Source of the DNA: Streptomyces sp. D2-8
GTDB lineage: Bacteria; Actinomycetota; Actinomycetes; Streptomycetales; Streptomycetaceae
Reading direction: 5' to 3'
NCBI RefSeq assembly: GCF_023184515.1
Contig: NZ_JAAHBP010000003.1
Coordinates: forward strand, 558,001 to 622,000
Length of the DNA: 64,000 bases
The notes below the pieces were generated by a model that was given only the letters and a program-made list of their open reading frames with translations, made no database searches and was not told the DNA's origin. The position numbers and the translations under genes were made by a program. This document shows, piece after piece, positions 54,997-64,000 of this stretch; position 1 is the stretch's first letter, and the number at the start of each line of letters is the position of its first letter.

Positions 54997-56055
54997 TCAG
55001 AACCCCGTAGCGGGCCAGTCCAGCAGCCGGGCACCGATCACCGCGGTCTGGAGCATGTAACGGTGAGCGGGGTCGGCCGGGTTGGCGCCGGTGAGCTTGT
55101 GGATGCGTTCCAGGCGGTAGGTCAGGGCGCGCACGCTCAGTGAGAGGCGGCGGGCGGCCTCGGCCGCGACGCAGCCGGAGTCGAAGTAGGCGGTGAGGGT
55201 CTCCAGGAGGGGCTGGGCGCCGCCGCGGGCGGTGGCGAGCGGGCCGAGGGCGTCGTGGACGAGCTCGGACATGGCCTGCCGGTCGCGGGTGAGGACCGGG
55301 TAGACGAGCAGGTCGGCGGCGCGCAGCACCGGGTCGTCCAGTTCCAGACGCTCGGCGAGTTCGAGCGCGTTGAGGGCTTCCTCGTACGACTGGACGACCC
55401 CGCCGGGGCCGGGCTGAGGACGCCCGATGGCGACCCGGCCGCCGTCGGTGGCGGCGTGGGCCTGCTTGGCGAAGTAGGGCAGGATCTCGTCCTCGTGGCC
55501 GGGTGCGACGCACAGCAGCCTGCCGTCCTTGGTGGTGAGCAGGACGTCGCGGTTGCCGAAGCGGGTGATGAGCGCCTGCTCCACCCGCCGGGGTACCGGA
55601 GCGCCCTCCTCGTAGGCGGCCGGGCCCTGGGCGACGGCGACTGCGTGGGCCTGGGACAGGCGCAGGCCGAAGCGTTCGGCGCGCTCGGCGAGACGGCCCA
55701 GGTCGCTTCGACCGTAGAGCAGGTCGTCGATGAACTCCCGGCGGGCTGCCTCCTCCTGACGTACCGCCTGCCGTTGGGCGCGTTCGTAGCCCTCGGCGAA
55801 GGCGTCGATGATCTGCTGCACCGCGGCGAGCGCGTCGGCGGCCGAACCCGAGGTCTGGGGCCAGGCCGTGCGAGCCGCCGACAGGTGTGCGCTGACGAGG
55901 GCGCGCAGCCCGTAGCCCGCGTCCGCGGCCTGCTCTCCGAAAGCACGCCGGGAGGCGACTTCCTCCCGGGTCAGGCGTCGCCCGGTGGCCGCGACCTCGG
56001 CCAGGATCTGGGCACAGCCATCCAGATAGCGCTCGGGTATGTCCCGGTCCGTCAC
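54997..56055 (-). CDS. CdaR/PucR family transcriptional regulator
   Basis: 352 residues from GTG 56055 (CGGGGGCG upstream). N-terminal helical region (E-E-V-A-S-R-R-A-F-G-E-Q-A-A; R-R-E-F-I-D-D-L-L-Y-G-R-S-D), a central GGDEF-like CdaR region (A-V-A-V-A-Q-G-P; V-L-L-T-T-K-D-G-R-L-L-C-V), and the C-terminal HTH_30: L-L-E-T-L-T-A-Y-F-D-S-G-C-V-A-A-E-A-A-R-R then L-S-V-R-A-L-T-Y-R-L-E-R-I. Ligand and targets unknown; not adjacent to an obvious target on its strand. Confidence 0.85.
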   Translation of the reverse strand: MTDRDIPERYLDGCAQILAEVAATGRRLTREEVASRRAFGEQAADAGYGLRALVSAHLSAARTAWPQTSGSAADALAAVQQIIDAFAEGYERAQRQAVRQEEAARREFIDDLLYGRSDLGRLAERAERFGLRLSQAHAVAVAQGPAAYEEGAPVPRRVEQALITRFGNRDVLLTTKDGRLLCVAPGHEDEILPYFAKQAHAATDGGRVAIGRPQPGPGGVVQSYEEALNALELAERLELDDPVLRAADLLVYPVLTRDRQAMSELVHDALGPLATARGGAQPLLETLTAYFDSGCVAAEAARRLSLSVRALTYRLERIHKLTGANPADPAHRYMLQTAVIGARLLDWPATGF

Positions 56056-56205
56056 GTCGCCCCCGCATTCTTGACGCGCCGATGACGGTTCCTCAGTGGC
56101 GCACCGGCATGCAGACCCTAGTGAACTCTGCCGGAGTCCGGCAATGCGTGAACGTGGGCCGGCCGTGCACCATGGCTCGCGGGGAGCACACGGATGGTTT
56201 CGGTG

Positions 56206-56227
56206 CCGGACACCGGCATGTGTCCGG
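56206..56227. repeat. Inverted repeat CCGGACAC-N6-GTGTCCGG
   Basis: Arms 56206-56213 and 56220-56227, inside a larger imperfect dyad (GGTTTCGG near 56197 and CCGAGAAACC near 56237). It lies upstream of the YqiJ-like gene and may be its operator. Confidence 0.5.
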
Positions 56228-56300
56228 TGCCGGAATCCGAGAAACCGTGCATCCCCGAGCACACGTCGTGTGCGCCGTGGGCGGAAAGGGGGATCGGGAC

Positions 56301-56792
56301 ATGCGGACTTTTCTGACCGCCGCGACGGGGCTGCCCACGATCCTGCTGACCGCGGCACTCGTCGTGGTGGTGTGCTTCTGGCTGTTGGTCACCGTGGGCG
56401 CCGCCGCACCGGACAGCTTCGACACGGACGTGGATCTCCGGGTGTGGCGCATGGGCGGGGTGCCCGCGGCGGTCGCCCTCTCGCTGCTGACGCTCCTCGC
56501 CTGGGGTCTGAGCGTCGGTGCGACGCTCGCGCTGCCCGTGGTCACGCCACCCGGTCCCGCCACCTGGCTGCTGCGCCTGGCCCTGCCGGTCGGGGCGCTG
56601 TTCGTGTCCTGGCCCGCGACCTGCCTGATCGTACGGCTGTTGCGCCCCCTCTTCCCGGACGAACCCGAGCCGCCCGTGCTGGAGAAGTCCCGCACGGGCG
56701 AGGGCCCCGAACTGCGGGACGCAGAACGCCAGGATCCCGGCCGGAGGACGTCGGGCCACGCCGAGCTCCCGTCGAGGGACCGCGCCGCCTGA
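56301..56792 (+). CDS. Short membrane protein upstream of flotillin (YqiJ-like N-terminal region)
   Basis: 163 residues from ATG 56301 (no strong ribosome site; GGGGGATCGG upstream). Three helices: F-L-T-A-A-T-G-L-P-T-I-L-L-T-A-A-L-V-V-V, A-V-A-L-S-L-L-T-L-L-A-W-G-L and W-L-L-R-L-A-L-P-V-G-A-L-F-V-S-W. The last ~40 residues are polar. Position before flotillin and the leading F-L-T-A-x-x-L-P pattern resemble E. coli YqiJ, but the OB-fold C-terminal domain of YqiJ is absent. It is probably the first gene of the flotillin module. Confidence 0.65.
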   Translation: MRTFLTAATGLPTILLTAALVVVVCFWLLVTVGAAAPDSFDTDVDLRVWRMGGVPAAVALSLLTLLAWGLSVGATLALPVVTPPGPATWLLRLALPVGALFVSWPATCLIVRLLRPLFPDEPEPPVLEKSRTGEGPELRDAERQDPGRRTSGHAELPSRDRAA

Positions 56793-56868
56793 GTCGCGGC
56801 GCCGCCGGCCCTCACCGTCGGCCCCCCTCCTCACGCCTCAACTTTCCTACGCCTTGAAGGACGTATCC

Positions 56869-58902
56869 ATGATTGCCATGATCGTGGGCATCGGCGTGCT
56901 CGCCGCCGTCTGCCTGCTCGTCGTACTCCTCGTCGCCCGGTTGTTCCGCAAGGTGGAGCAGGGCAAGGCGCTGATCGTCTCCAAGATGCGCAAGGTCGAC
57001 GTGACCTTCACCGGGCAAGTGGTGCTGCCGGTGCTGCACAAGGCCGAGGTGATGGACATCTCGGTGAAGACCATCGAGATCACCCGGGCCGGCAAGGAGG
57101 GGCTGATCTGCCGGGACAACATCCGCGCGGATATCCGGATCTCGTTCTTCGTGAAGGTCAACAAGACCGTGGAGGACGTCATCAAGGTCGCCCAGGCCGT
57201 CGGCACGGCGCGGGCCAGCGACCGGGACACGTTGCAGGAGCTGTTCCACGCGAAGTTCTCCGAGGCGCTGAAGACCGTGGGCAAGCAGCTGGACTTCACC
57301 GACCTCTACACCAAGCGTGAGGAACTGCGGTACCGGATCATCGAGGTCATCGGCGTCGACCTGAACGGCTATCACCTGGAGGACGCGGCGATCGACTACC
57401 TGGAGCAGACGCCGCTGACCCAGCTGGACCCGGCGAACGTCCTCGACGCCCAGGGCATTCGGAAGATCACCGAGCTGACCGCCGTGGAGCATGTGCGCAC
57501 CAACGAGGCGCAGCGCACCGAGGAGAAGGAGATCACCCGGCAGAACGTCGACGCCCGCGAGGCGATCCTGGAGCTGGAGCGCCGCCAGGCCGACGCCGAG
57601 ATCAAGCAGCGCCGGGAGATCGACACCGTACGGGCGAGGGAGGAAGCCGAGACCGCGCGGGTGGTGGAGGAGGAGCGGCTTCGGGCACAGTCCGCGTTCC
57701 TGAAGACCGAGGAGCAACTCGGCGTCCAGCGCGAGAACCAGGCACGTGAGGTGGCCGTCGCCGCGAAGAACCGGGAGCGGGTCATCGCGGTCGAGAACGA
57801 GCGCATCGAGAAGGACCGGCAGCTCGAAGTCATCGCCCGCGACCGGGAGACGCAGCTGACGCAGATCGCCGCCGAGAAGGAGGTCGAGGCGGAGAAGCGG
57901 GAGATCGCCGAGGTCGTCCGCGAGCGGGTCGCCGTGGACCGTACGGTCGCCGAGCAGGAGGAGTCCATCAAGAAGCTGCGCGCCGTGGAGGAGGCCGAGC
58001 GGCAGCGTCAGACGGTCGTCATCGCCGCCGAGGCCGAGGCGCAGGAGAAGCTGGTCAAGGACATCAAGGCCGCGGAAGCCGCCGAGCAGGCCGCCGTGCA
58101 TCGCGCGGCCGAGGAAGTCACCCTGGCCGAGGCCCGGTTGAAGAGTGCCGACCTCGACGCGCAGGCCAAGCGGCGGCTCGCCGAGGGCGTCCAGGCGGAG
58201 TCCGCGGCCGAGGGCCTGGCCGCCGTCCAGGTCCGTGACAAGGAGGCCGAGGTCATCGAGAAGGCCGGCCGCGCGGAGGCCGAGGCGACCCAGGCGCGCA
58301 TGCTGGCGGAGGCCGAGGGCACCAAGGCCAAGGCGTTCGCCGAGGCGCATGCCGTCGGGGAGAAGCTCAAGGCGGAGGCCGCGGGTCTCACCGAGAAGGC
58401 CGCCGCGATGGCCGCGCTCGACGAGGCGTCCCGCGGCCACGAGGAGTACCGGCTGCGGCTGGAGGCCGAGAAGGACATCCGGCTCGCGGGGCTGGACGTG
58501 CAGCGGCAGGTCGCCGAGGCTCAGGCCACCGTCCTCGCCACCGGCCTGGAGAACGCCGACATCAACATCGTCGGCGGCGAGTCGGTCTTCCTCGACCGGC
58601 TGGTGTCCTCGATCGCCCTCGGCAAGGGCGTCGACAGCTTCGTGCAGCACTCCGAGACCGCCCAGGCGCTCGCGGGGCCGTGGCTGGACGGCAGCGGCAG
58701 CTTCACCGACGACCTCGGCCGTCTCCTCGGCTCGGTCTCCACCGCCGACGTACAGAACCTGACGGTCTCCGCCCTGCTGATGAAGCTCATGAAGACAGGC
58801 GGCGCCGACGCCGGGCAACTGCAGCAGCTGCTCGACAAGGCGGGCGAGCTGGGACTCTCCGACACGTCGCTGACCGCGCTCAACGGAAGCGCCAGGTCCT
58901 GA
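56869..58902 (+). CDS. Flotillin family (SPFH/band 7) protein, YqiK-like
   Basis: 677 residues from ATG 56869 (GAAGGA upstream). N-terminal helix A-M-I-V-G-I-G-V-L-A-A-V-C-L-L-V-V-L-L-V-A-R-L-F; SPFH about 27-200 (L-P-V-L-H-K-A-E-V-M-D-I-S-V-K-T-I-E-I-T; G-V-D-L-N-G-Y-H-L-E-D-A-A-I-D); then ~320 residues of Glu/Ala-rich coiled coil (E-A-E-A-x-repeat) and a C-terminal tail. It assembles membrane microdomain cages with the tail inward. The gene is 76 bp after the YqiJ-like gene; a hairpin then separates it from the AAA gene. Confidence 0.92.
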   Translation: MIAMIVGIGVLAAVCLLVVLLVARLFRKVEQGKALIVSKMRKVDVTFTGQVVLPVLHKAEVMDISVKTIEITRAGKEGLICRDNIRADIRISFFVKVNKTVEDVIKVAQAVGTARASDRDTLQELFHAKFSEALKTVGKQLDFTDLYTKREELRYRIIEVIGVDLNGYHLEDAAIDYLEQTPLTQLDPANVLDAQGIRKITELTAVEHVRTNEAQRTEEKEITRQNVDAREAILELERRQADAEIKQRREIDTVRAREEAETARVVEEERLRAQSAFLKTEEQLGVQRENQAREVAVAAKNRERVIAVENERIEKDRQLEVIARDRETQLTQIAAEKEVEAEKREIAEVVRERVAVDRTVAEQEESIKKLRAVEEAERQRQTVVIAAEAEAQEKLVKDIKAAEAAEQAAVHRAAEEVTLAEARLKSADLDAQAKRRLAEGVQAESAAEGLAAVQVRDKEAEVIEKAGRAEAEATQARMLAEAEGTKAKAFAEAHAVGEKLKAEAAGLTEKAAAMAALDEASRGHEEYRLRLEAEKDIRLAGLDVQRQVAEAQATVLATGLENADINIVGGESVFLDRLVSSIALGKGVDSFVQHSETAQALAGPWLDGSGSFTDDLGRLLGSVSTADVQNLTVSALLMKLMKTGGADAGQLQQLLDKAGELGLSDTSLTALNGSARS

Positions 58903-58909
58903 CAGGCTC

Positions 58910-58952
58910 GCGGTCCGGAACTGCCGCACAGGGGACGGCAGTTCCGGACCGC
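58910..58952 (+). terminator. Intra-operon 17-bp hairpin
   Basis: Arms 58910-58926 and 58936-58952 (GCGGTCCGGAACTGCCG...) pair exactly, 9-nt loop. It sits 40 bp before the next start, so it may be an attenuator or mRNA-end stabiliser that sets the flotillin:ATPase ratio. Confidence 0.7.
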
Positions 58953-58991
58953 GTCTTCCGCGTCCTCCGCGACTTCCTGAAAGGGAACCCC

Positions 58992-61900
58992 ATGACCACC
59001 GGCCTGGACACGGGCACGTACGAGGTGCTGCGCAGCCGCCTCACCGCGCAGGCCGCCGAGCTCGGCCGCCGCGCTGAGGCGCTCAACGCCCGCCGCACCG
59101 AGGAGTTCGGTTCCATCCGGCTCGGACTCGCCGGCACCGAGCGGCTCCGCACCGAGCACAACTGCGTGCCCCGCGACATCGTCTCCGTCGGCGACGTGCT
59201 GCTCTTCGGGCACAACGTCTTTCTCGGGCTCAAGCCCGAGACGACCGTCGCGGACGTCTTCGCGCTGTACGACCGCGACCTGAACCGGCTGCCCGACGAC
59301 GCCGTGCCCGGCCTGCTCGACGACCCCGCCTTCGTCCGCGAGTTCACCGCCCTCTACCGCTACTACCGCCAGGCTCACCTCCTCCAGCTCCGCCGTGTCG
59401 ACGGCAAGCTGCTGGCCGTCTTCCAGACCGGCGAGAAGGCCGGCGACATCCGCGTCCTGCGCTGGGCGCTCGCCGACGACGCACGGGTGACCTTCCTGGA
59501 CGCGCGCGGCGACCGCGACCACGTCTTCCCGCCTTCCCACGACTTCGAGTGGACCGAGGCGACCCGCGAGGACCACGTTCTCGGCCGCCACCCACATGTC
59601 TCCATCGAGGGTGAGGTCTTCGTCGAGACGGTCGGCGGGACGCTGACGGTCAAGATCGAGGACAACACCGAGACGGGCGAGGGCATCCACTCCGAGCCGG
59701 TCGACGAGCCACTGCAGTCCCTCGCCGACGCGGACATCGCCCACGCGCGCGTGGGCGCCCTGATCCTGCTGCGCATCCGCCCCTACAAGGAGGACGCGAA
59801 CCGCTACCTGGTCTTCAACACCCTCACCAGGGCTGTCGTGCGCCTCGACGGCATCGGCCGGGCCTGCCGCACCCTGCCCGAGGACCAGGGCGTCGTCTTC
59901 CCCGGCGGCTACTGCCTGGCGACGGGGGCCTACAAGACCTTCGACGGCATCGACACGGCGGACCTGGAGTTCGAGCGCATGGTCCGCTCCCCGAACGGCG
60001 AGGACGTCCTGTACGCCTTCCACGCGCGCGTGGAAGGCCGCAGCCTGCTGCTGCCGTACAACATGATCCGCAAGGAGATCGCCACCCCGCTGTCCTGTCA
60101 CGGCTGGGCCCTCTTCGACGACGGCACGCTCATGGTCCTGCGCGCCGACAGCGACGAACCCCAGCGCGTGCACCCACTCCAGTCGTGGAGCTCGCCGTAC
60201 GTCTCCGACACCCATGCCGCCGCCCAGCCCGTCGGCACCGGCCCTCTGGCCCGCATCGGCAACGCCGACCTCGTGCGCGGCATCTCCGACTGCCTGTCGA
60301 TCACGCGCGCGGTCTCCGAGACGACCCCGACGAGCGAGGTGTACGAGGCGCTGGCGGCCTCCTGTGTCCGGGTCGCCGACTCCTACCACTGGCTGGGCGA
60401 GAGCGAACTGGGCGATCTGCGCGAGCCGTTGGCGCACGTCCGGGCGACCGCCGAGCAGGTGCTGGTCGAGTTCGAGACCGTCCAGGCCCTCACCCGCCGG
60501 GCCGCCGACGCCCTCGCCGAGTCCACCGCAGGGGTCGCCGCGGTGGTACGTCGCCTGCGCGGCGAGGTCCCGCGCAGTGCCGCCGCGTGGGTCACCGGCC
60601 TGACCGAACTCCGGCACGCCAAGGGCCACTTGCTCACCCTCAAGGACATGCGGTACGCGGACACCGCCCGCATCGATGAGGTGGCAGCGGGCGTCGAGGC
60701 CGACCTCTCCGCCTTCGGGCAGCGGGCCGTCGCCCATCTGGCCCGGGAGGACGCCTTCGCCGACCACCGGGCCGACGTCGAGCGGCTCGTCGTCGACGCC
60801 GAGGCGATCGCGACGGTCGCCGAGGCCGCGCCACTCGCCACCCGCCTCGACGAACTCGCCGACGGGCTGCGCACGGTCACCGAGGTCGTCACCGGACTCG
60901 ACATCGGCGACGCCACCGTCCGCACCTCCATCCTGGAGCGGATCGCCGAGGTCCTCGGTGGCGTGAACCGTGCCCGCGCCACCCTGGACGGCCGTCGCCG
61001 TGAGCTCCTCGGCCGCGAGGGACGCGCCGAGTTCGCCGCCGAGTTCGCCCTGCTCGGTCAGGCCGTCACCGGCGCGCTCGCGGCCACCGGCAGCCCGGAC
61101 GCCTGCGACGAGCAACTCGCGCGCATGCTGATGCAACTGGAGAACCTGGAGTCGAGGTTCGCCGAGTCCGACGACTTCCTCACCGAACTCGCGGACAAGC
61201 GCGACGAGATCCACGAGGCGTTCTCCGCCCGCAAGCAGACCCTCGCGGACGCCCGCGCCCGCCGTGCCGAACGCCTCGCCGACTCGGCGACCCGCGTGCT
61301 CCGGACGGTCACCCGCCGCGCCGCCGCGCTCACCGACGCGGACGCCGTCGCCACGTACTTCACCTCCGACCCGATGCCCGCCAAGGTCTACCGCATCGCC
61401 GAGCAACTGCGGGAGCTCGACGACCAGGTCAGGGCGGAGGAGCTGGACGGCCGCCTCAAAGCCGCCCGCCAGGAGGCCCTGCGGGCCCTGCGGGACCGCA
61501 CCGACCTCTACGCCGACGACGGCCGCACCCTGCGTCTGGGCACCCACCGCTTCGCGGTCAACGCCCAGCCCCTCGACCTCGCCCTGGTTCCGTACGGCGA
61601 CACCCTCGCCTTCGCGCTCACCGGCACGGACTACCGCTCCCCGGTGACGGACCCGGACTTCGCCGCGACCCGTCCGTACTGGGACCGCCCGCTGCCGTCG
61701 GAATCGCCGGACGTCTACCGCGCCGAACACCTCGCGGCCCGCCTGCTCGACGAGCACGGCCCGGCAGCACTCGCGGAGACGCACGACCTGCCCGTCCTGG
61801 TCCGGCAGGCAGCCGAGGCGGCCTACGACGAGGGATACGCGCGCGGCGTCCACGACCACGACGCGACCCTGATCCTCACGGCACTCCTGCGCCTGCACCA

Positions 61901-63803
61901 GGGCGCGGGCCTGCTCCGCCACGAGCCCGCCGCCCGCGCCGCCGCCCAGCTGTTCTGGTCGCACGGCACGACCGCCGGGGAGCGCGACAGCTGGACCCGG
62001 CGTGCGGTGTCCATGGCGCGGGCCCGTGACACGTTCGGGCTCGCCCCCGCGATCGCCGACCTGCGGGCCGAACTCGCGGAGGCGATCGGAACGGAAGCGG
62101 CGGCCGCCTACCTCTTCGAGGAGCTGACCAGCGGCCCCGACGGCTTCGTCATCAGCGGCAGCACCCGCACGCTGCTCGACAAGTTCCGCCGCACGATGGG
62201 CACGTCGGCCTACGACGACGACCTCACCGCCCTCGCGGACCCGGCCGCCCGCCGACAGCTCGTCGAGGCGTGGCTGACCTCGTACACCACCGCGACCGGC
62301 ACGGACCTCACCGCCGGCGACCTGGCCGAGGCGGTCGCCGCCGAGCTCTGCTCGGACCTGCCCCGCTACGAGTCCGACGCGCCGCTGACCGAGACGGTGG
62401 AGGGTCTGCTCGGTGCCCACCCACGCATGGACGGCCGCAGGCTCACCGTCCGTGTCGACGAACTTCTCGCCCGTACACGGCAGTTCCGTGCCCGCGAGGT
62501 ACCCGCCCATCAGGCGTACCAGCGCCGCCGCGCGGCGCTGGTGGCCGCCGAGCGTTCCCGGATCCGGCTGGACGAGTACCGGCCGCGCGTGATGTCGGCG
62601 TTCGTCCGCAGCCGGCTCATCGACGAGGTGTACCTCCCGCTGCTCGGCGACAGTCTCGCCAAGCAGATCGGTACGACCGGTGATGCGAAGCGCACCGACA
62701 CCGGCGGCCTGCTGCTGCTCATCTCCCCGCCGGGCTACGGCAAGACCACGCTCATGGAGTACGTCGCCGACCGCCTCGGCCTGATCCTGGTCAAGGTCAA
62801 CGGCCCCGCACTGGGCCACGCCGTCACCTCGCTCGACCCCGCCGAGGCGCCGAACGCCACCGCCCGCCAGGAGGTCGAGAAGATCAACTTCGCGCTGGAG
62901 GCGGGCAACAACACCCTCCTCCACCTCGACGACATCCAGCACACCTCGCCCGAACTGCTGCAGAAGTTCATCCCGCTGTGCGACGCGACCCGCCGCATCG
63001 AAGGCGTACGGAACGGCGAGCCACGTACCTACGACCTGCGGGGCAAGCGATTCGCCGTATGCATGGCGGGCAACCCCTACACCGAGTCCGGCGGCCGGTT
63101 CCGCCTCCCCGACATGCTCGCCAACCGCGCCGACGTGTGGAACCTCGGCGACGTCCTGACGGGGAAGGAGGACGCCTTCGCACTCAGCTTCATCGAGAAC
63201 GCGCTCACGTCGAACCCGGTCCTGGCCCCCCTCGCCGGCCGCGACCGAGCCGACCTGGAGTTGCTGATCCGCCTCGCCGAGAACGACACGACGGCCCGCG
63301 CCGACCGGCTCGGCCACCCCTACGCCCCCGCCGAACTGGAGCGGATCCTGGCCGTACTGGGCCACCTCCTGAGGGCCCGCGAGACGGTCCTGGCGGTGAA
63401 CGCCGCGTACATCGCCTCGGCGGCCCGGTCCGATGCCACTCGGACGGAACCGCCCTTCCAGCTCCAGGGCTCCTACCGGAACATGAACAAGATCGCCCAG
63501 CGCATCCAGCCGGCCATGAACGATGCCGAACTGGCCGCGCTGATCGACGACCACTACACGGCCGAGGCCCAGACCCTCACCACCGGAGCCGAGGCCAACC
63601 TCCTCAAACTGGCAGAACTGCGCGGCACCCTGACGGACGAACAGGCTCTGCGCTGGGACGAGTTGAAGGCAGCCCACGTCCGCGTGCAGTCCCTCGGCGG
63701 CCCGGAGAGCGACCCTCTGACCCGCGCGGTCGCCACGCTGGGCCTGCTCGCCGACCGCGTCGCGGCCGTCGAGACCGCGATCAACCGTGCCACCCGGCCA
63801 TGA
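58992..63803 (+). CDS. Large AAA ATPase with DUF3686-like (DNA repair ATPase) N-terminal region
   Basis: 1603 residues from ATG 58992 (AAAGGGAA upstream). The N-terminal ~450 residues (D-V-L-L-F-G-H-N-V-F-L-G-L-K; F-L-D-A-R-G-D-R-D; D-N-T-E-T-G-E-G-I) resemble proteins annotated DNA repair ATPase (DUF3686); helical coiled regions about 500-830 follow. AAA core about 1225-1480: Walker A S-P-P-G-Y-G-K-T-T (near 1248), Walker B L-L-H-L-D-D-I-Q (near 1312), sensor-1 M-A-G-N-P-Y and R-L-P-D-M-L-A-N-R-A. No membrane segment. Proposed role is a remodelling motor at the flotillin scaffold; no DNA-repair evidence is visible. Confidence 0.85.
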   Translation: MTTGLDTGTYEVLRSRLTAQAAELGRRAEALNARRTEEFGSIRLGLAGTERLRTEHNCVPRDIVSVGDVLLFGHNVFLGLKPETTVADVFALYDRDLNRLPDDAVPGLLDDPAFVREFTALYRYYRQAHLLQLRRVDGKLLAVFQTGEKAGDIRVLRWALADDARVTFLDARGDRDHVFPPSHDFEWTEATREDHVLGRHPHVSIEGEVFVETVGGTLTVKIEDNTETGEGIHSEPVDEPLQSLADADIAHARVGALILLRIRPYKEDANRYLVFNTLTRAVVRLDGIGRACRTLPEDQGVVFPGGYCLATGAYKTFDGIDTADLEFERMVRSPNGEDVLYAFHARVEGRSLLLPYNMIRKEIATPLSCHGWALFDDGTLMVLRADSDEPQRVHPLQSWSSPYVSDTHAAAQPVGTGPLARIGNADLVRGISDCLSITRAVSETTPTSEVYEALAASCVRVADSYHWLGESELGDLREPLAHVRATAEQVLVEFETVQALTRRAADALAESTAGVAAVVRRLRGEVPRSAAAWVTGLTELRHAKGHLLTLKDMRYADTARIDEVAAGVEADLSAFGQRAVAHLAREDAFADHRADVERLVVDAEAIATVAEAAPLATRLDELADGLRTVTEVVTGLDIGDATVRTSILERIAEVLGGVNRARATLDGRRRELLGREGRAEFAAEFALLGQAVTGALAATGSPDACDEQLARMLMQLENLESRFAESDDFLTELADKRDEIHEAFSARKQTLADARARRAERLADSATRVLRTVTRRAAALTDADAVATYFTSDPMPAKVYRIAEQLRELDDQVRAEELDGRLKAARQEALRALRDRTDLYADDGRTLRLGTHRFAVNAQPLDLALVPYGDTLAFALTGTDYRSPVTDPDFAATRPYWDRPLPSESPDVYRAEHLAARLLDEHGPAALAETHDLPVLVRQAAEAAYDEGYARGVHDHDATLILTALLRLHQGAGLLRHEPAARAAAQLFWSHGTTAGERDSWTRRAVSMARARDTFGLAPAIADLRAELAEAIGTEAAAAYLFEELTSGPDGFVISGSTRTLLDKFRRTMGTSAYDDDLTALADPAARRQLVEAWLTSYTTATGTDLTAGDLAEAVAAELCSDLPRYESDAPLTETVEGLLGAHPRMDGRRLTVRVDELLARTRQFRAREVPAHQAYQRRRAALVAAERSRIRLDEYRPRVMSAFVRSRLIDEVYLPLLGDSLAKQIGTTGDAKRTDTGGLLLLISPPGYGKTTLMEYVADRLGLILVKVNGPALGHAVTSLDPAEAPNATARQEVEKINFALEAGNNTLLHLDDIQHTSPELLQKFIPLCDATRRIEGVRNGEPRTYDLRGKRFAVCMAGNPYTESGGRFRLPDMLANRADVWNLGDVLTGKEDAFALSFIENALTSNPVLAPLAGRDRADLELLIRLAENDTTARADRLGHPYAPAELERILAVLGHLLRARETVLAVNAAYIASAARSDATRTEPPFQLQGSYRNMNKIAQRIQPAMNDAELAALIDDHYTAEAQTLTTGAEANLLKLAELRGTLTDEQALRWDELKAAHVRVQSLGGPESDPLTRAVATLGLLADRVAAVETAINRATRP

Positions 63804-64000
63804 GGGAGGTGGGCTCGTTTTCCCGTAGCAATGTTCGCCAGTCAGGTAAAATATGTGCAAAGGCAGAAAAGTCGATTGAGTGGCGGCCCTCTCACTTCGG
63901 CTCGTGCGGCAGGGTTTCTCTCCCCAGGGGTATCCGGCCGTCTTCTGTCGGAGTCCAATGGTGGAAGTCACGCCCTCCCAACCCCTACCGGTCAAAGGGG
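63804..64000. other. Downstream intergenic region, end of window
   Basis: Notably AT-rich between 63815 and 63880. TAAAAT (63847-63852) could be a -10. No gene is seen; no terminator hairpin for the ATPase gene is visible. Confidence 0.35.

Noticed and set aside
58521..63995. Very long open frame on the - strand opposite the AAA ATPase and flotillin end
   Set aside because: It mirrors GC-rich codons of the real genes, has Gly/Val/Arg-rich composition, no motif and no credible start; a shadow of + strand coding.
1..64000. tRNA genes, CRISPR arrays, intact insertion sequences or an origin
   Set aside because: No cloverleaf with a CCA-end pattern, no regularly spaced direct repeats, no transposase motifs and no DnaA-box cluster were seen on reading.

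Overview
The window is high-GC DNA (third codon positions almost all G or C, many GTG starts, GGAGG-type ribosome sites, many ATGA start/stop overlaps) with gene families typical of Streptomyces. It reads as chromosomal, accessory-leaning DNA: many secreted proteins, one-component regulators, Ser/Thr kinases and PP2C phosphatases. I saw no rRNA, tRNA, CRISPR array or intact transposase.

Layout. 0-5 kb: end of a secreted arabinan/xylan-active hydrolase, a Tat-exported flavin oxidoreductase, a small secreted spore-associated-type protein, a zinc-ribbon membrane protein and a broken methyltransferase. 5.1-7.5 kb: an FHA-like protein translationally coupled to a Ser/Thr kinase whose outer part is a lytic-transglycosylase domain. 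7.5-9.4 kb: two secreted SH3-type proteins sharing a palindromic upstream site. 9.5-21.4 kb: VOC protein, MFS exporter, PEBP protein, a decayed sigma-factor gene, CapA phosphatase, archease, a GlxA/PfpI pair, phosphoribosyltransferase, TerC, CoA-transferase, a PucR-type regulator and an esterase.

21.8-30.5 kb is a signalling block, all on the + strand: PAS-PP2C phosphatase, Ser/Thr kinase with an Ig-like ectodomain, a second Ig-like membrane protein overlapping it, and a fusion of a PutP-type sodium symporter to PAS, GAF, PP2C and anti-sigma-type ATPase modules. A third PP2C/ATPase protein lies at 49.2-51.6 kb, beside remnants of pirin, GH31 and HAD genes.

30.5-48.7 kb: LysR regulator; TetR-controlled molybdenum hydroxylase operon (PaoABC-like plus XdhC); FMN reductase/TetR pair; LacI regulator with aldehyde dehydrogenase; thioredoxin with a SigR-type promoter and a divergent disulfide-type flavoprotein; peptide deformylase; PepSY membrane protein; TPR protein; two overlapping MarR-like genes and a pirin. 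52-64 kb: alanine/glycine symporter, DM13 lipoprotein-like protein, CdaR/PucR regulator, then a short membrane protein, a flotillin and a 1603-residue AAA ATPase that look like one membrane-stress module.

Most convergent gene pairs are separated by perfect GC-rich hairpins without a U tract, and most regulators have matching inverted repeats in their own upstream regions. All functional statements rest on reading motifs by eye; no database search was run.
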